From positions 1-8,899 of the forward strand of contig JAPOON010000900.1 of the NCBI GenBank assembly GCA_026713405.1: a DNA stretch of 8,899 nucleotides, in the 5' to 3' direction. The DNA is from Gammaproteobacteria bacterium (lineage in GTDB: Bacteria > Pseudomonadota > Gammaproteobacteria > Pseudomonadales > Azotimanducaceae_A). Below are positions 1 to 6,925 of this stretch, piece after piece; the first letter of the stretch is position 1; every line of letters begins with the position of its first letter. The notes beneath the pieces are model-generated. The model saw only the letters and a list, made by a program, of their open reading frames with translations, ran no database searches and had not been told where the DNA came from. Made by a program: the position numbers and the translations under genes.

Positions 1-87
1 GGACAGTTCGAGGACCTTTACCGAGGCGGAACCGATGTCCGCACCAAGCGACCTCTTGCGCTTTCCGATCTTGCCGATCAGCCCCAT
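1..87 (-). CDS. pilM: PilM, type IV pilus inner-membrane accessory protein (5' fragment)
   Basis: This is the N-terminal 29 codons of a gene that continues beyond the left edge of the window. The start is the ATG read on the minus strand at 87-85, and the frame is open to base 1. The translation begins MGLIGKIGKRKR and continues SLGADIGSASVKVLEL. The DIGSASVK stretch is the first phosphate-binding loop of actin-like ATPases, and a short basic lead followed by this loop is what PilM starts look like. PilM is known to be a cytoplasmic actin-like protein that binds the PilN tail and links the type IV pilus alignment complex PilMNOP to the secretin PilQ. A Shine-Dalgarno-like GGAGGT (reading minus; plus 99-104) lies upstream of the ATG. 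Lying divergent to the PBP1A gene is the usual gammaproteobacterial position for pilM. The identification rests on few residues, but sequence and context agree. Confidence 0.85.
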   Translation of the reverse strand, partial: MGLIGKIGKRKRSLGADIGSASVKVLELS

Positions 88-124
88 GTTCGGCTCCGAC
101 CTCCGTGTCGTCCGACAGCACTCC

Positions 125-175
125 GCGTTCCACCCGGCACGCCGCCGCGCGGGGGCACCCGGCGGGCTGGAACGC
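125..175. repeat. 8-bp perfect inverted repeat enclosing an 8-bp direct repeat
   Basis: GCGTTCCA at 125-132 is exactly the reverse complement of TGGAACGC at 168-175, with 35 bases between. Inside and overlapping it, CACCCGGC occurs twice in direct orientation (131-138 and 156-163, 25 bp apart), and the palindrome CCGCGCGG sits at 145-152. It lies 38 bp upstream of the pilM start, so it could be an operator or a stem in the pilM leader RNA. High GC content makes some of this expected by chance. Confidence 0.5.
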
Positions 176-230
176 CCCCCATTGGCCGGGCGCGTTTCCG
201 GCGCCCAAGGCCCAACGACATTGCAGCCTC

Positions 231-281
231 GTTACCGCAAAATCCGGCACCTGTTGCCGGCATCGGGCGCTCACGGGTAAC
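231..281 (+). promoter_or_regulatory. Nested stem-loop in the presumed ponA leader
   Basis: An outer pair GTTACC (231-236) / GGTAAC (276-281) encloses a perfect inner hairpin, CCGGCA (244-249), loop CCTGT, TGCCGG (255-260). The right arm of the outer pair covers the only ribosome-binding-like bases (GGGT, 275-278) before the ATG at 284. If transcribed, the fold could limit ribosome access. No transcription start is known here, so the regulatory role is inference. Confidence 0.35.
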
Positions 282-283
282 CA

Positions 284-2719
284 ATGAATTCGAAACCCCT
301 GACATGGAAAACCGCTCTGGCCTGGTTGACGCTGACGATACTGGCCGCGGGCGTGTTTGGTCTGTCAGGCGTTTTCCTTTATTTGAACCCGCAAATTCCT
401 ACAGCGGAGAGCTACCGGCACGTCAAGCTGCAGACACCCATGCGGGTCTTCAGCGAGGATGGCGCGCTGCTCGGCGAGTTTGGCGAGCGCCGCCTCATTC
501 CGGTTACGCTGGAGGATGTCCCGCCGCTGTTCCTGAGCGCGGTGCTCGATACCGAGGACAAACGCTTCTACGAGCACAGCGGCATCGACTTCATTTCGCT
601 CAGCAACGATGTGGTCGGCCTGATGCACGACCTGGTGACCGACGGCTCGCTCAGCGGGGGCGCAAGCACCATCACGATGCAACTGGCGCGCAACGTGTCG
701 TTCACCCTGGAACGGCGCGTGCTGCGCAAGCTCAAGGAAATGCTGCTCGCACTGAAGGTCGAGCGGGAGCTGACCAAGGACGAGATTCTCGAGCTCTACA
801 TAAACGTGGTGCCGTTCGGCAAGCGCGCCTACGGCGCCGAAGCCGCCGCGCGCACCTACTATGGAAAACCCCTGAAGCAGTTGAGCCTGCCGCAACTCGC
901 CATGCTGGCCGGCATTCCCCAGGCGCCCACGGCGGGCAATCCCATCAATGGGCCGGAACGCGCACTGCGCCGCCGCAACCTGGTGCTGTCGCGCATGTAC
1001 AGCCAGGGCTCGATCGATGAAGCGCAGTATCGCGCCGCCGTGGACAGCCCCATTTCCGCAAGGGTGTTCAGGCGCGAGGTGGACGTCCCCGCCCCCTTCG
1101 CCGCCGAGTGGGCGAGGCAGCAACTCATCGGCCGGTTCCCCGACCTGTACACCGGCGGCTACGAGGTATTCACGACGCTGAAGGGGCCGCTCCAGGCGGC
1201 GGCGACCCGCGCACTGCGCAAGGGGCTGGTCGGCTACGACAGGCGGCACGGCTACCGCGGCCCGGAAGGGCGTTTCGAGGAGATATCGGAGGCCGTGGAC
1301 GCGCTGGCCGAACACCCCACCTACGCCGACCTCGTTCCCGCCGCGGTGGTCGAGGTCCAGGAAGATCACATCATTGCCGCATTTGCCGACGGCGGCAGCG
1401 CCATCGTGCCGTTCGAAGCGATGCGGTGGGCGCGGCCCTTCCTCGGCGTGAACGCCCTGGGAGCCTCGCCGAAGACGCCCGCCGACGTTGTCCGGGCCGG
1501 CGACCTGATCCGCCTTCAGGCCACGGAAGAGGGCTGGCGCCTCGCCCAGTTGCCGCAGATCCAGGGGGCGCTGGTGTCGATCGACCCCGATACCGGCGGC
1601 GTGCTGGCGCTCGACGGCGGCTTCGACTTCGCCATGAACCAGTACAATCACGCCCTGCAGGCTGCGCGGCAGCCCGGCTCCGGCTTCAAGCCGTTCGTGT
1701 ACTCCGCGGCACTGGACAAGGGGATTACCCCGGCGTCGGTGTTCATGGACGCCCCGCTGGTCTTCGACGACAGCAACCTGGAGTCCCTCTACCGCCCGGA
1801 TAACGACAACAACCGCTACAACGGGCCGACCCGGCTCCGCGAGGGGCTCTACCGGTCGATCAACCTGGTATCCATGCGCGTGCTGCTGAAGATCGGCGCC
1901 GGCCCCACCCTTGATTACGTGCGCCGCTTCGGCTTCGACACCAGCACGTTTCCACGCAATACCCAGTTGGCGATCGGCGGCGGCACCATGGCGGTCACGC
2001 CGGTGGAGATGGCGGCTGCGTATGCCGTTTTCGCAAACGGTGGTTACGGCGTAACCCCGTACATCGTCGAAACGGTGATCGACATCGCCGGCAATACGGT
2101 CTTCGAAGCCAGCCAACCGCAGGTATGCAGAGCCTGCGAAGAACCATCGACGGAACTGCCGCGACAGGAACCCGCCAACCTGGAAGACCTGTTTGCCGAA
2201 CAGGGCGACAGGCCGGCCGTGCCCGCCGTGCGGGTGGTGGACGAGCGCAACGCATTCATCATGCACTCGATGCTGACCGACGTGATCCGCCGGGGCACCG
2301 GGCGCCGGGCCCTGTCCCTCGGGCGGGACGACCTGGCCGGCAAGACCGGGACCACCGACGATGCCGCCGATACCTGGTTCAACGGCTTCAACCCCGACGT
2401 GGTCACGACGGTGTGGGTGGGCTTCTCGGACCACAGCCCGCTGGGCGAGCGTGAATACGGGTCGAATAGCCCGCTGCCCATCTCGATCGAACACATGGAC
2501 GTTGCCCTGGATGAGCGGTCGGAATCGCATCCCGCCCAGCCGCCCGGCGTACTCACCATGAAAATCGATCCGGCCAGCGGCAAACTGGCGTCAACCGGCC
2601 AGGACAACGCCATATTCGAGTATTTCCTGGCCGAACACGCGCCCCGGACGGATTCGACGGCAGGGGCCGATACGTCGCCCGGCGCCGAGCGGGACATCAA
2701 GCCGGAAGATATCTTCTGA
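284..2719 (+). CDS. mrcA: Penicillin-binding protein 1A, bifunctional glycosyltransferase/transpeptidase
   Basis: This class A PBP polymerises lipid II into glycan strands and cross-links the stem peptides, acting at the outer face of the inner membrane. It has 811 residues, close to the family length (about 850 in E. coli). One membrane segment spans roughly residues 9-34. The GT51 glycosyltransferase domain (about 50-225) has the EDKRFYEHSG motif with catalytic Glu91, GGASTITMQLARN (125-137), the RKLKE motif (148-152) and KDEILELYINVVPFG. An OB-like insert lies around 320-425. The transpeptidase domain has the active-site SGFK (Ser466, Lys469), SIN (Ser525-Asn527) and KTGT (687-690), so both activities look intact. 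The C-terminal tail (about 785-811) is polar and probably disordered. The gene is also called ponA. Its ATG is preceded by only a weak ribosome-binding site (GGGT), and pilM lies divergent upstream. It is the PBP1A rather than PBP1B type, based on the OB insert and the pilM neighbour. Confidence 0.96.
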   Translation: MNSKPLTWKTALAWLTLTILAAGVFGLSGVFLYLNPQIPTAESYRHVKLQTPMRVFSEDGALLGEFGERRLIPVTLEDVPPLFLSAVLDTEDKRFYEHSGIDFISLSNDVVGLMHDLVTDGSLSGGASTITMQLARNVSFTLERRVLRKLKEMLLALKVERELTKDEILELYINVVPFGKRAYGAEAAARTYYGKPLKQLSLPQLAMLAGIPQAPTAGNPINGPERALRRRNLVLSRMYSQGSIDEAQYRAAVDSPISARVFRREVDVPAPFAAEWARQQLIGRFPDLYTGGYEVFTTLKGPLQAAATRALRKGLVGYDRRHGYRGPEGRFEEISEAVDALAEHPTYADLVPAAVVEVQEDHIIAAFADGGSAIVPFEAMRWARPFLGVNALGASPKTPADVVRAGDLIRLQATEEGWRLAQLPQIQGALVSIDPDTGGVLALDGGFDFAMNQYNHALQAARQPGSGFKPFVYSAALDKGITPASVFMDAPLVFDDSNLESLYRPDNDNNRYNGPTRLREGLYRSINLVSMRVLLKIGAGPTLDYVRRFGFDTSTFPRNTQLAIGGGTMAVTPVEMAAAYAVFANGGYGVTPYIVETVIDIAGNTVFEASQPQVCRACEEPSTELPRQEPANLEDLFAEQGDRPAVPAVRVVDERNAFIMHSMLTDVIRRGTGRRALSLGRDDLAGKTGTTDDAADTWFNGFNPDVVTTVWVGFSDHSPLGEREYGSNSPLPISIEHMDVALDERSESHPAQPPGVLTMKIDPASGKLASTGQDNAIFEYFLAEHAPRTDSTAGADTSPGAERDIKPEDIF

Positions 2720-2768
2720 GCCGGCCGGCAGCGGCGCGGCGCGCCTGAAGACGGCGCCACGCGGGTGC
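2720..2768. other. Convergent 49-bp intergenic gap with GC-rich palindromes
   Basis: The gap between the two converging stop codons holds the palindromes GCCGGCCGGC (2720-2729) and GGCGCGCC (2738-2745), and a possible stem GGCGC (2738-2742) / GCGCC (2754-2758). There is no run of T on either side, so a canonical intrinsic terminator cannot be claimed. The hairpins could still slow polymerase or protect both 3' ends. Confidence 0.3.
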
Positions 2769-4289
2769 CTACTGCACGATCTTGATGTTGTCTCCGGCCC
2801 GGGGCTCGCCCCGCGGATGATGGCCGTTGAGGATGCGCAGAGTCTCCTCCGGATACCGCTTGATGGAAACCTTCCCGGCCAGTTCCCCGTAAGTATCGCC
2901 GGGGCTGGCCACGATGACCGTGATGCGCTGGTTCTGGGCAACCTTCAGGTCGGCGGCCGTCATCGCACGGAACGAGCCGAGGGTGTCGCGGAAATCCTCT
3001 TCGAACTGCGCGGGGTCGCCGACAGCGCCGAGGGTGCCCCTGATCAGGTAGATGCCGCCGTCCTTGTAGACGATCGCCATTTTCCGCACCTGGTCGTCTC
3101 CCCCGAGAATCTGGATATCGGTGACATAGGCCTCATAGCCGTTGACGACAATCGACTCCCCGTTCTCGATGTCGTCGCGTTTCAGGGTCTCCCGTATGTA
3201 CTCCTCCGGCGTCTGTTCCTCGGCCGGAGGATTCTGCCGCTGCACGGAGATCGAGCCGCTTGACGTGCCGCTGACATCCCGCCCCGATACGGCGGATGCC
3301 GTGTTGGTCACCTCCCATCCTTGCGGAAAGGCGACCACGACGCGCAGGCTGCCGTGATAAAAGACGCCGTCCTTGACCAGGCCCGTGGCAGCTTCGTCGC
3401 CGTAGACCAGCCCATCGATCATTTCCCAGAAATCCCGCTCCGGCGGCCTGGTGGTCAGGCCCGCCAGCGGCACGGCCTTGTGCACCGCATCGTTCAGGCG
3501 CTTGTCGTTGCGCGGGTGGGAGCCAAAGATGCCGTGGTAGACGCTCGGCCGGTTCATCACGGACTTGGCGAACAGTTCCTGGTCTTTCAGTACGTGGATC
3601 ACATCGATCATCGCCAGCGGGTCGTAACCCGCCTTCGCCAGGAACTCGGCGCCGTACGAGTCCGCCTCCAGTTCGTATTCCCTTGCCTCGCGGGTGACGG
3701 CCGTGGCGGTCAGGGTGTCGCCCAGGTCCTTCATGGCAAAGCTGCTCGTGCCGATCACGCCCAGCCAGCCGAGCAGGCCGCCGAGCCGGTTGAGGCCCTT
3801 GGAACGCTGCACGTGCCTGCCGACCACATGGCCGATCTCGTGGCCGATGACGCCGGCCAGTTCGTCTTCGTTCCGGCAGAAGGCGATGAGCCCGCGGTTG
3901 ATGAAGATGTAGCCGTCCTGGGTAGCCGAGGCGTTGACGGCCGAATTGTCCACCACGGTGAAGGTGTAGTTCTCCCCGGCGCGCCCCGATGCGGCAAGCA
4001 GCCGTTCGCCGATCTCGGTGACGTAGTCCTGCCAGTCCTCGTCCTGGTAGAGGCCGTTCTTCTCGCGCAGGTCGTTGTACATCTTCTCGCCGTCGCCCGC
4101 CGCGTGAGCGTTGGGCAGCAGGGCCATGAAGGCCAGGAACAGCGGCAGCGCGATCAGTTTGCGGTTAACGATACGGGACAGGGCGCGGGCGCGGCGATCC
4201 GCGACGGGAGGGCAGGCGCATGAAATCTCGCACAGACATTTCATTGGACCGCCTATTGTAACGCGGTTGCGCGTACGCTGAAATTTCAT
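2769..4289 (-). CDS. Secreted M48-family zinc metalloprotease with C-terminal LysM-like domain
   Basis: The longest frame has 506 residues. A hydrophobic stretch (about 45-58) ending in AHA-AG (61-65) looks like a Sec signal peptide, so the protease should be periplasmic. The catalytic core has HEIGH (150-154; His150 and His154 bind zinc, Glu151 is the base), the third ligand Glu208 in EYELEAD, and the conserved SHPR (257-260). Residues about 310-445 form a beta-rich region containing FPQGWEV that resembles the extra domain of many proteobacterial M48 proteases. The C-terminus (about 455-506) looks LysM-like, ending RAGDNIKIVQ. The BepA/YfgC group of M48 proteases is known for outer-membrane protein quality control; this protein lacks an obvious TPR region, so I do not give that name. 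The start is uncertain: the in-frame ATG at codon 16 (plus 4242-4244) would give a more normal signal peptide, and a -10-like TACAAT lies between the two starts. Confidence 0.9.
   Translation of the reverse strand: MKFQRTRNRVTIGGPMKCLCEISCACPPVADRRARALSRIVNRKLIALPLFLAFMALLPNAHAAGDGEKMYNDLREKNGLYQDEDWQDYVTEIGERLLAASGRAGENYTFTVVDNSAVNASATQDGYIFINRGLIAFCRNEDELAGVIGHEIGHVVGRHVQRSKGLNRLGGLLGWLGVIGTSSFAMKDLGDTLTATAVTREAREYELEADSYGAEFLAKAGYDPLAMIDVIHVLKDQELFAKSVMNRPSVYHGIFGSHPRNDKRLNDAVHKAVPLAGLTTRPPERDFWEMIDGLVYGDEAATGLVKDGVFYHGSLRVVVAFPQGWEVTNTASAVSGRDVSGTSSGSISVQRQNPPAEEQTPEEYIRETLKRDDIENGESIVVNGYEAYVTDIQILGGDDQVRKMAIVYKDGGIYLIRGTLGAVGDPAQFEEDFRDTLGSFRAMTAADLKVAQNQRITVIVASPGDTYGELAGKVSIKRYPEETLRILNGHHPRGEPRAGDNIKIVQ
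4255..4283 (-). promoter_or_regulatory. Possible promoter for the M48 protease, inside the longest frame
   Basis: Reading the minus strand, TACAAT (plus 4255-4260) matches the -10 consensus at five of six bases. With a 17-base spacer the -35 position reads TTTCAG (plus 4278-4283), which is poor. If used, transcription would begin near 4248, downstream of the ATG at 4289 and just four or so bases before the ATG at 4244, giving an almost leaderless message. The prediction is weak because of the -35. Confidence 0.25.
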
Positions 4290-4329
4290 TGGCGGGCCTG
4301 ATGGTCCGGCGCATTGAGCCGCGGCGAAC

Positions 4330-4400
4330 AGCCGTAGGAGCCAAGCGGCTTCAGGGGCGCACGGACTGCGCCTCCCGAGGGACTTCGGCGCGGGGCGCCG
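4330..4400 (-). terminator. Cluster of three stem-loops downstream of rpmE, possible terminator or 3' stabiliser
   Basis: Three perfect or near-perfect stems lie in tandem in the 117-bp gap between rpmE and the protease gene. They are CGGCGC/GCGCCG (4386-4391 and 4395-4400, loop of 3), GGCGCA/TGCGCC (4356-4361 and 4367-4372, loop of 5) and AGCCG/CGGCT (4330-4334 and 4346-4350). The first begins six bases after the rpmE stop. In the rpmE direction no T-run follows it, so it is not a textbook intrinsic terminator. On the plus strand the same stem is followed by GGCGTTTT, but no plus-strand gene ends here. Confidence 0.35.
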
Positions 4401-4406
4401 GGCGTT

Positions 4407-4625
4407 TTATCGGGAGACTTTGCCCCGCTCGCCGAAGTGCCGGCGGAACCGCTCCACCCGGCCGCGGGAATCGGCAATCTTCTGCTTGCCCGTGTAGAAC
4501 GGATGGCAGGCCGAGCACACGTCGACATGGATGTCTTCCTTGAGGGTCGAGCGCGTCTCGATGATGTTGCCGCAACTGCAGGTGGCCTTGAAACTGTTGT
4601 ATTCGGGATGAATGCCGGCTTTCAT
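4407..4625 (-). CDS. rpmE: 50S ribosomal protein L31, zinc-binding type
   Basis: The 72-residue product is a protein of the large ribosomal subunit that bridges the central protuberance and the small subunit head. It starts [20 protein letters not shown] and carries the conserved [14 protein letters not shown] block. The four zinc-ligand cysteines (16, 18, 37 and 40) are all present, so this is the C+ (zinc-containing) L31 and not the cysteine-free paralogue made under zinc limitation. Length matches the family (about 70). The ATG has a modest ribosome-binding site, CAGGG, about seven bases upstream. The gene is transcribed away from priA, as in E. coli and Pseudomonas. Autogenous control of rpmE through its leader has been described in E. 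coli; the leader here is short (about 30 nt from the predicted promoter). Confidence 0.97.
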   Translation of the reverse strand: MKAGIHPEYNSFKATCSCGNIIETRSTLKEDIHVDVCSACHPFYTGKQKIADSRGRVERFRRHFGERGKVSR

Positions 4626-4661
4626 GATCTGCCCTGTATGGGGCTGTTTGAGCGGGCGCGC

Positions 4662-4689
4662 AGTGTACCAGACGCCTGCCGGATGGCAA
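4662..4689 (-). promoter_or_regulatory. Candidate sigma70 promoter for rpmE
   Basis: On the minus strand TTGCCA (plus 4684-4689, five of six bases of the -35 consensus) is followed after 16 bases by TACACT (plus 4662-4667, four of six of the -10). Transcription would start near 4655, giving a leader of about 30 nt before the rpmE ATG at 4625. The -35 overlaps the bases that would serve as ribosome-binding site of the opposite-strand uORF before priA. Confidence 0.5.
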
Positions 4690-4700
4690 GGTAAGCCCCC

Positions 4701-4730
4701 ATGAATCGCTACCGTTCGAACAACCCGTGA
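4701..4730 (+). CDS. Nine-codon upstream ORF overlapping the priA start (possible leader peptide)
   Basis: ATG at 4701 opens a frame encoding MNRYRSNNP whose TGA stop (4728-4730) overlaps the priA GTG start (4727-4729) in the sequence GTGA. AAGG at 4688-4691 lies nine bases before this ATG, a plausible ribosome-binding site, whereas the 17 bases before the priA GTG have none. An upstream in-frame TAA (4692-4694) bounds it. The arrangement suggests stop-start translational coupling. A peptide this short cannot be recognised by similarity and the overlap could be coincidence. Confidence 0.35.
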   Translation: MNRYRSNNP

Positions 4731-6856
4731 CGGGCGTTGCGCGCATCGCGTTGCCGGTGCCTCTGCGCCAATCGTTCGACTACTCGGTGCCGCCGGATTC
4801 GGCCGTTCCGGTAAAGGGTGCGCGGGTACGGGTCCGCCTGCACAACCGCACCCTCATCGGCGTATGCCTGGACCCGGACCCACCCGATCCATATCCGAAC
4901 CCGAAACCCTTGCTGGACGTGCTCGACCCGGAAAGCGCGCTGTCAGAAGAAGTCTTTGCGCTCGCCCACTGGCTGTCCCGCTACTATCACCATCCGCTGG
5001 GCGAGGTTTTCGCGGCCGTCCTGCCCAACGCGGCAATGAAGGGCGCGCCGCTCCATTGGCACCGGGAAGAAGTGTGGCGCCGGGCCGCCGGACCCCCGCC
5101 GAATCTGGATCGCGCGCCAAGGCAGCAGGCCCTGCTTGGCTTTCTGCAGCAAAGCGGCGGCTGGGCCAGCGCCGCGGACATCCGCGCCGCCGGATTTACC
5201 TCGAACATGATCGCCGCGCTGGCCCGGAAGGGCGCCATCGAGCCCGGGGAGCGCGCCTACGAACTCGAAGAGCCGCCGGTGCTGAACGACGAGCAGCGGG
5301 CCGCGGTAGACCGCCAACGGCGGGACGGCGGCGGCTTTGCGACGACGCTGCTCGACGGCGTGACCGGCAGCGGCAAGACAGAGGTGTACCTGCAGGCCAT
5401 GGCCGATGTTCTGGCCCGGGGCGAACAGGTTCTGGTGATGGTGCCGGAGATCGCCCTGACCCCGCAGACCGTGGGCCGCTTCCGGCGGCGGTACGGCGAA
5501 ACCCACGTGCTTCACTCCAACCTGACCGACAATGACCGGCTGGCCACCTGGCTGAAATGCCGTGACGGCGCGGCCCGAATTCTGATCGGCACCCGCTCGG
5601 CGGTGCTTACCCCGTTCAAGCGCCTTGGACTGATCGTCGTGGACGAGGAACACGACACCTCCTTCAAGCAGCAGGATGGCCTGCGCTACTCGGCCCGGGA
5701 TGTCGCCGTGAAACGCGCACAGACCCTGAATATTCCGCTGCTTCTGGGCAGCGCGACGCCGTCGCTTGAGTCGTTGCGCAACACTCGCGAGGGACGCTAC
5801 CGGCACCAGCGATTGACCGAACGCGCCACTGGAGCCCCGGCGCCCGCAATGCGGGTACTCGACGTTCGCGGGCACCCGATGCGGGACGGGCTGACGGAAC
5901 CGCTCACCCGGCGCATCGAACAGCACCTGCGCGCCCACGGCCAGGTGCTGGTATTCCTGAATCGCCGGGGGTACGCACCGGTCTATCTCTGCGCCGGCTG
6001 TGGCTGGCAGGCAAGGTGCGAAGCCTGCGATGCGCGCCTCACCCTGCACCAGGTACCCGCGGGACTGACCTGTCATCACTGCGGTGCGCGTTCCACCGTG
6101 CCTTCCGCCTGCCCCGCGTGCGGCACCGCAAACCTGATCGCCGTCGGCGCCGGCACCCAACGCACCGAGGCTGCACTCAAGGAGCGGTTCCCGGACCTGC
6201 CGCTGTACCGCATTGACCGCGACACCACGCGCAGCCAGCGCCGGCTGGAAGAGCAGCTGAGCCTGATCCGCGGCGGCGACCCGGCGATTCTGGTCGGCAC
6301 CCAGATGCTTGCCAAGGGCCACCACTTTCCAAACGTTACTTTCGTAGCCGCGCTCAATGCGGATGCCGGATTCCTGAGTCCCGACTTCAAGGCTGCGGAA
6401 CGTACCGCGCAGCTCATCGTGCAGGTCGCCGGCCGTGCCGGCCGCGCCGGGCGCCCCGGTGAGGTCTGGATTCAATCGCTGCAGCCCGACAATCCGGCCC
6501 TCACACAACTCGTGGAACGTGGCTACCCGGGGTTCGCCGCCCAGGAACTCGCCCTTCGGGAGCGCGCCGGGTTGCCGCCCGCAAGGCCCATGGCGCTGAT
6601 TCGGGCCGAGTCCACAGATGCCGAGGCCGCGCAACGTTTCCTGGCGGGCGCACGGAACAGTATTCCAGGAACGCTGGAGGTTCTCGGGCCCGCCCCGGCG
6701 CCCATGTTGCGCATCGCCAACCGCTACCGCTACCAGCTCATGCTGCTGGCCGACCAGCGGCGCGCACTGCATTCCGGCCTCGAGCGGATCGCAGGATTGA
6801 GCGCCCCCCGCTCAGTTCGCTGGGCGATCGATGTGGACCCCGTCGATTCGTTTTAG
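4727..6856 (+). CDS. priA: Primosomal protein N' (PriA), replication restart DNA helicase
   Basis: PriA recognises stalled forks and D-loops, moves 3' to 5' on DNA and starts reloading of the replicative helicase. The product has 709 residues, normal for the family (732 in E. coli). The N-terminal DNA-binding domain opens with [15 protein letters not shown], matching the conserved ALPVPL...FDY start, so the GTG at 4727 is well supported. Helicase motifs are intact: Walker A GVTGSGKT (211-218), DEEH (306-309), GSATPS (341-346), [12 protein letters not shown] (524-535) and QVAGRAGR (566-573). Eight cysteines in CxxC pairs (422/425, 431/434, 449/452, 462/465) form the two-zinc insert needed for primosome assembly. 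The protein ends DVDPVDSF, typical of PriA. It lies divergent from rpmE. I see no clear promoter, and the start lacks its own ribosome-binding site (see the upstream ORF at 4701). Confidence 0.97.
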   Translation: MTGVARIALPVPLRQSFDYSVPPDSAVPVKGARVRVRLHNRTLIGVCLDPDPPDPYPNPKPLLDVLDPESALSEEVFALAHWLSRYYHHPLGEVFAAVLPNAAMKGAPLHWHREEVWRRAAGPPPNLDRAPRQQALLGFLQQSGGWASAADIRAAGFTSNMIAALARKGAIEPGERAYELEEPPVLNDEQRAAVDRQRRDGGGFATTLLDGVTGSGKTEVYLQAMADVLARGEQVLVMVPEIALTPQTVGRFRRRYGETHVLHSNLTDNDRLATWLKCRDGAARILIGTRSAVLTPFKRLGLIVVDEEHDTSFKQQDGLRYSARDVAVKRAQTLNIPLLLGSATPSLESLRNTREGRYRHQRLTERATGAPAPAMRVLDVRGHPMRDGLTEPLTRRIEQHLRAHGQVLVFLNRRGYAPVYLCAGCGWQARCEACDARLTLHQVPAGLTCHHCGARSTVPSACPACGTANLIAVGAGTQRTEAALKERFPDLPLYRIDRDTTRSQRRLEEQLSLIRGGDPAILVGTQMLAKGHHFPNVTFVAALNADAGFLSPDFKAAERTAQLIVQVAGRAGRAGRPGEVWIQSLQPDNPALTQLVERGYPGFAAQELALRERAGLPPARPMALIRAESTDAEAAQRFLAGARNSIPGTLEVLGPAPAPMLRIANRYRYQLMLLADQRRALHSGLERIAGLSAPRSVRWAIDVDPVDSF

Positions 6857-6860
6857 CGAA

Positions 6861-6888
6861 CTGAACAGGGCGCGATTAATGCTATAAC
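6861..6888 (+). promoter_or_regulatory. Candidate extended -10 promoter for the FAD oxidoreductase
   Basis: TATAAC (6883-6888, five of six) is preceded by the extended element TGC (6880-6882). Sixteen bases upstream, CTGAAC (6861-6866) is a weak -35. The site begins just after the priA stop (6856) and would start transcription near 6895, about 30 nt before the ATG at 6926. It argues that the oxidoreductase has its own transcript rather than depending on priA. Confidence 0.5.
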
Positions 6889-6925
6889 TGGAACCTGGAT
6901 CGACCCACAAGGAAGCGCAAAGGGA

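Larger units (their letters stand above)
88..283. promoter_or_regulatory. Divergent pilM/ponA intergenic regulatory region
   Basis: This 196-bp stretch separates the divergent starts of pilM and the PBP1A gene, so it must carry signals for both. I found no convincing -35/-10 pair for either direction. It is unusually rich in inverted repeats: GCGTTCCA/TGGAACGC (125-132 and 168-175), GGGCGC/GCGCCC (188-193 and 201-206), CCGGCA/TGCCGG (244-249 and 255-260) and GTTACC/GGTAAC (231-236 and 276-281). Short frames crossing it look like chance open frames. The role is inferred from position. Confidence 0.6.

Noticed and set aside
237..251. Sigma54-like site on the minus strand (GGTGCCGGATTTTGC) for pilM
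   Set aside because: The GG and GC dinucleotides are 11 bases apart instead of the required 10, and the flanking bases match the consensus poorly.
35..305. Short overlapping frames on both strands across the pilM/ponA gap
   Set aside because: Their products are Arg/Pro/Gly-rich with no ribosome-binding support, and they overlap the pilM start, which is better supported in a different frame.
365..2530. Long minus-strand frame (721 codons) opposite the PBP1A gene
   Set aside because: The plus strand encodes a protein with every expected catalytic motif. The antisense translation is rich in R, H, G and V with no recognisable motif, a normal result of high-GC codon use.
3321..4223. Plus-strand frame (300 codons) opposite the M48 protease
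   Set aside because: The minus strand has HEIGH and the other protease motifs; the plus-strand product has no recognisable features.
4943..6772. Long minus-strand frame opposite priA
   Set aside because: PriA motifs are intact on the plus strand; the antisense product has no recognisable domain and no ribosome-binding site that I could see.
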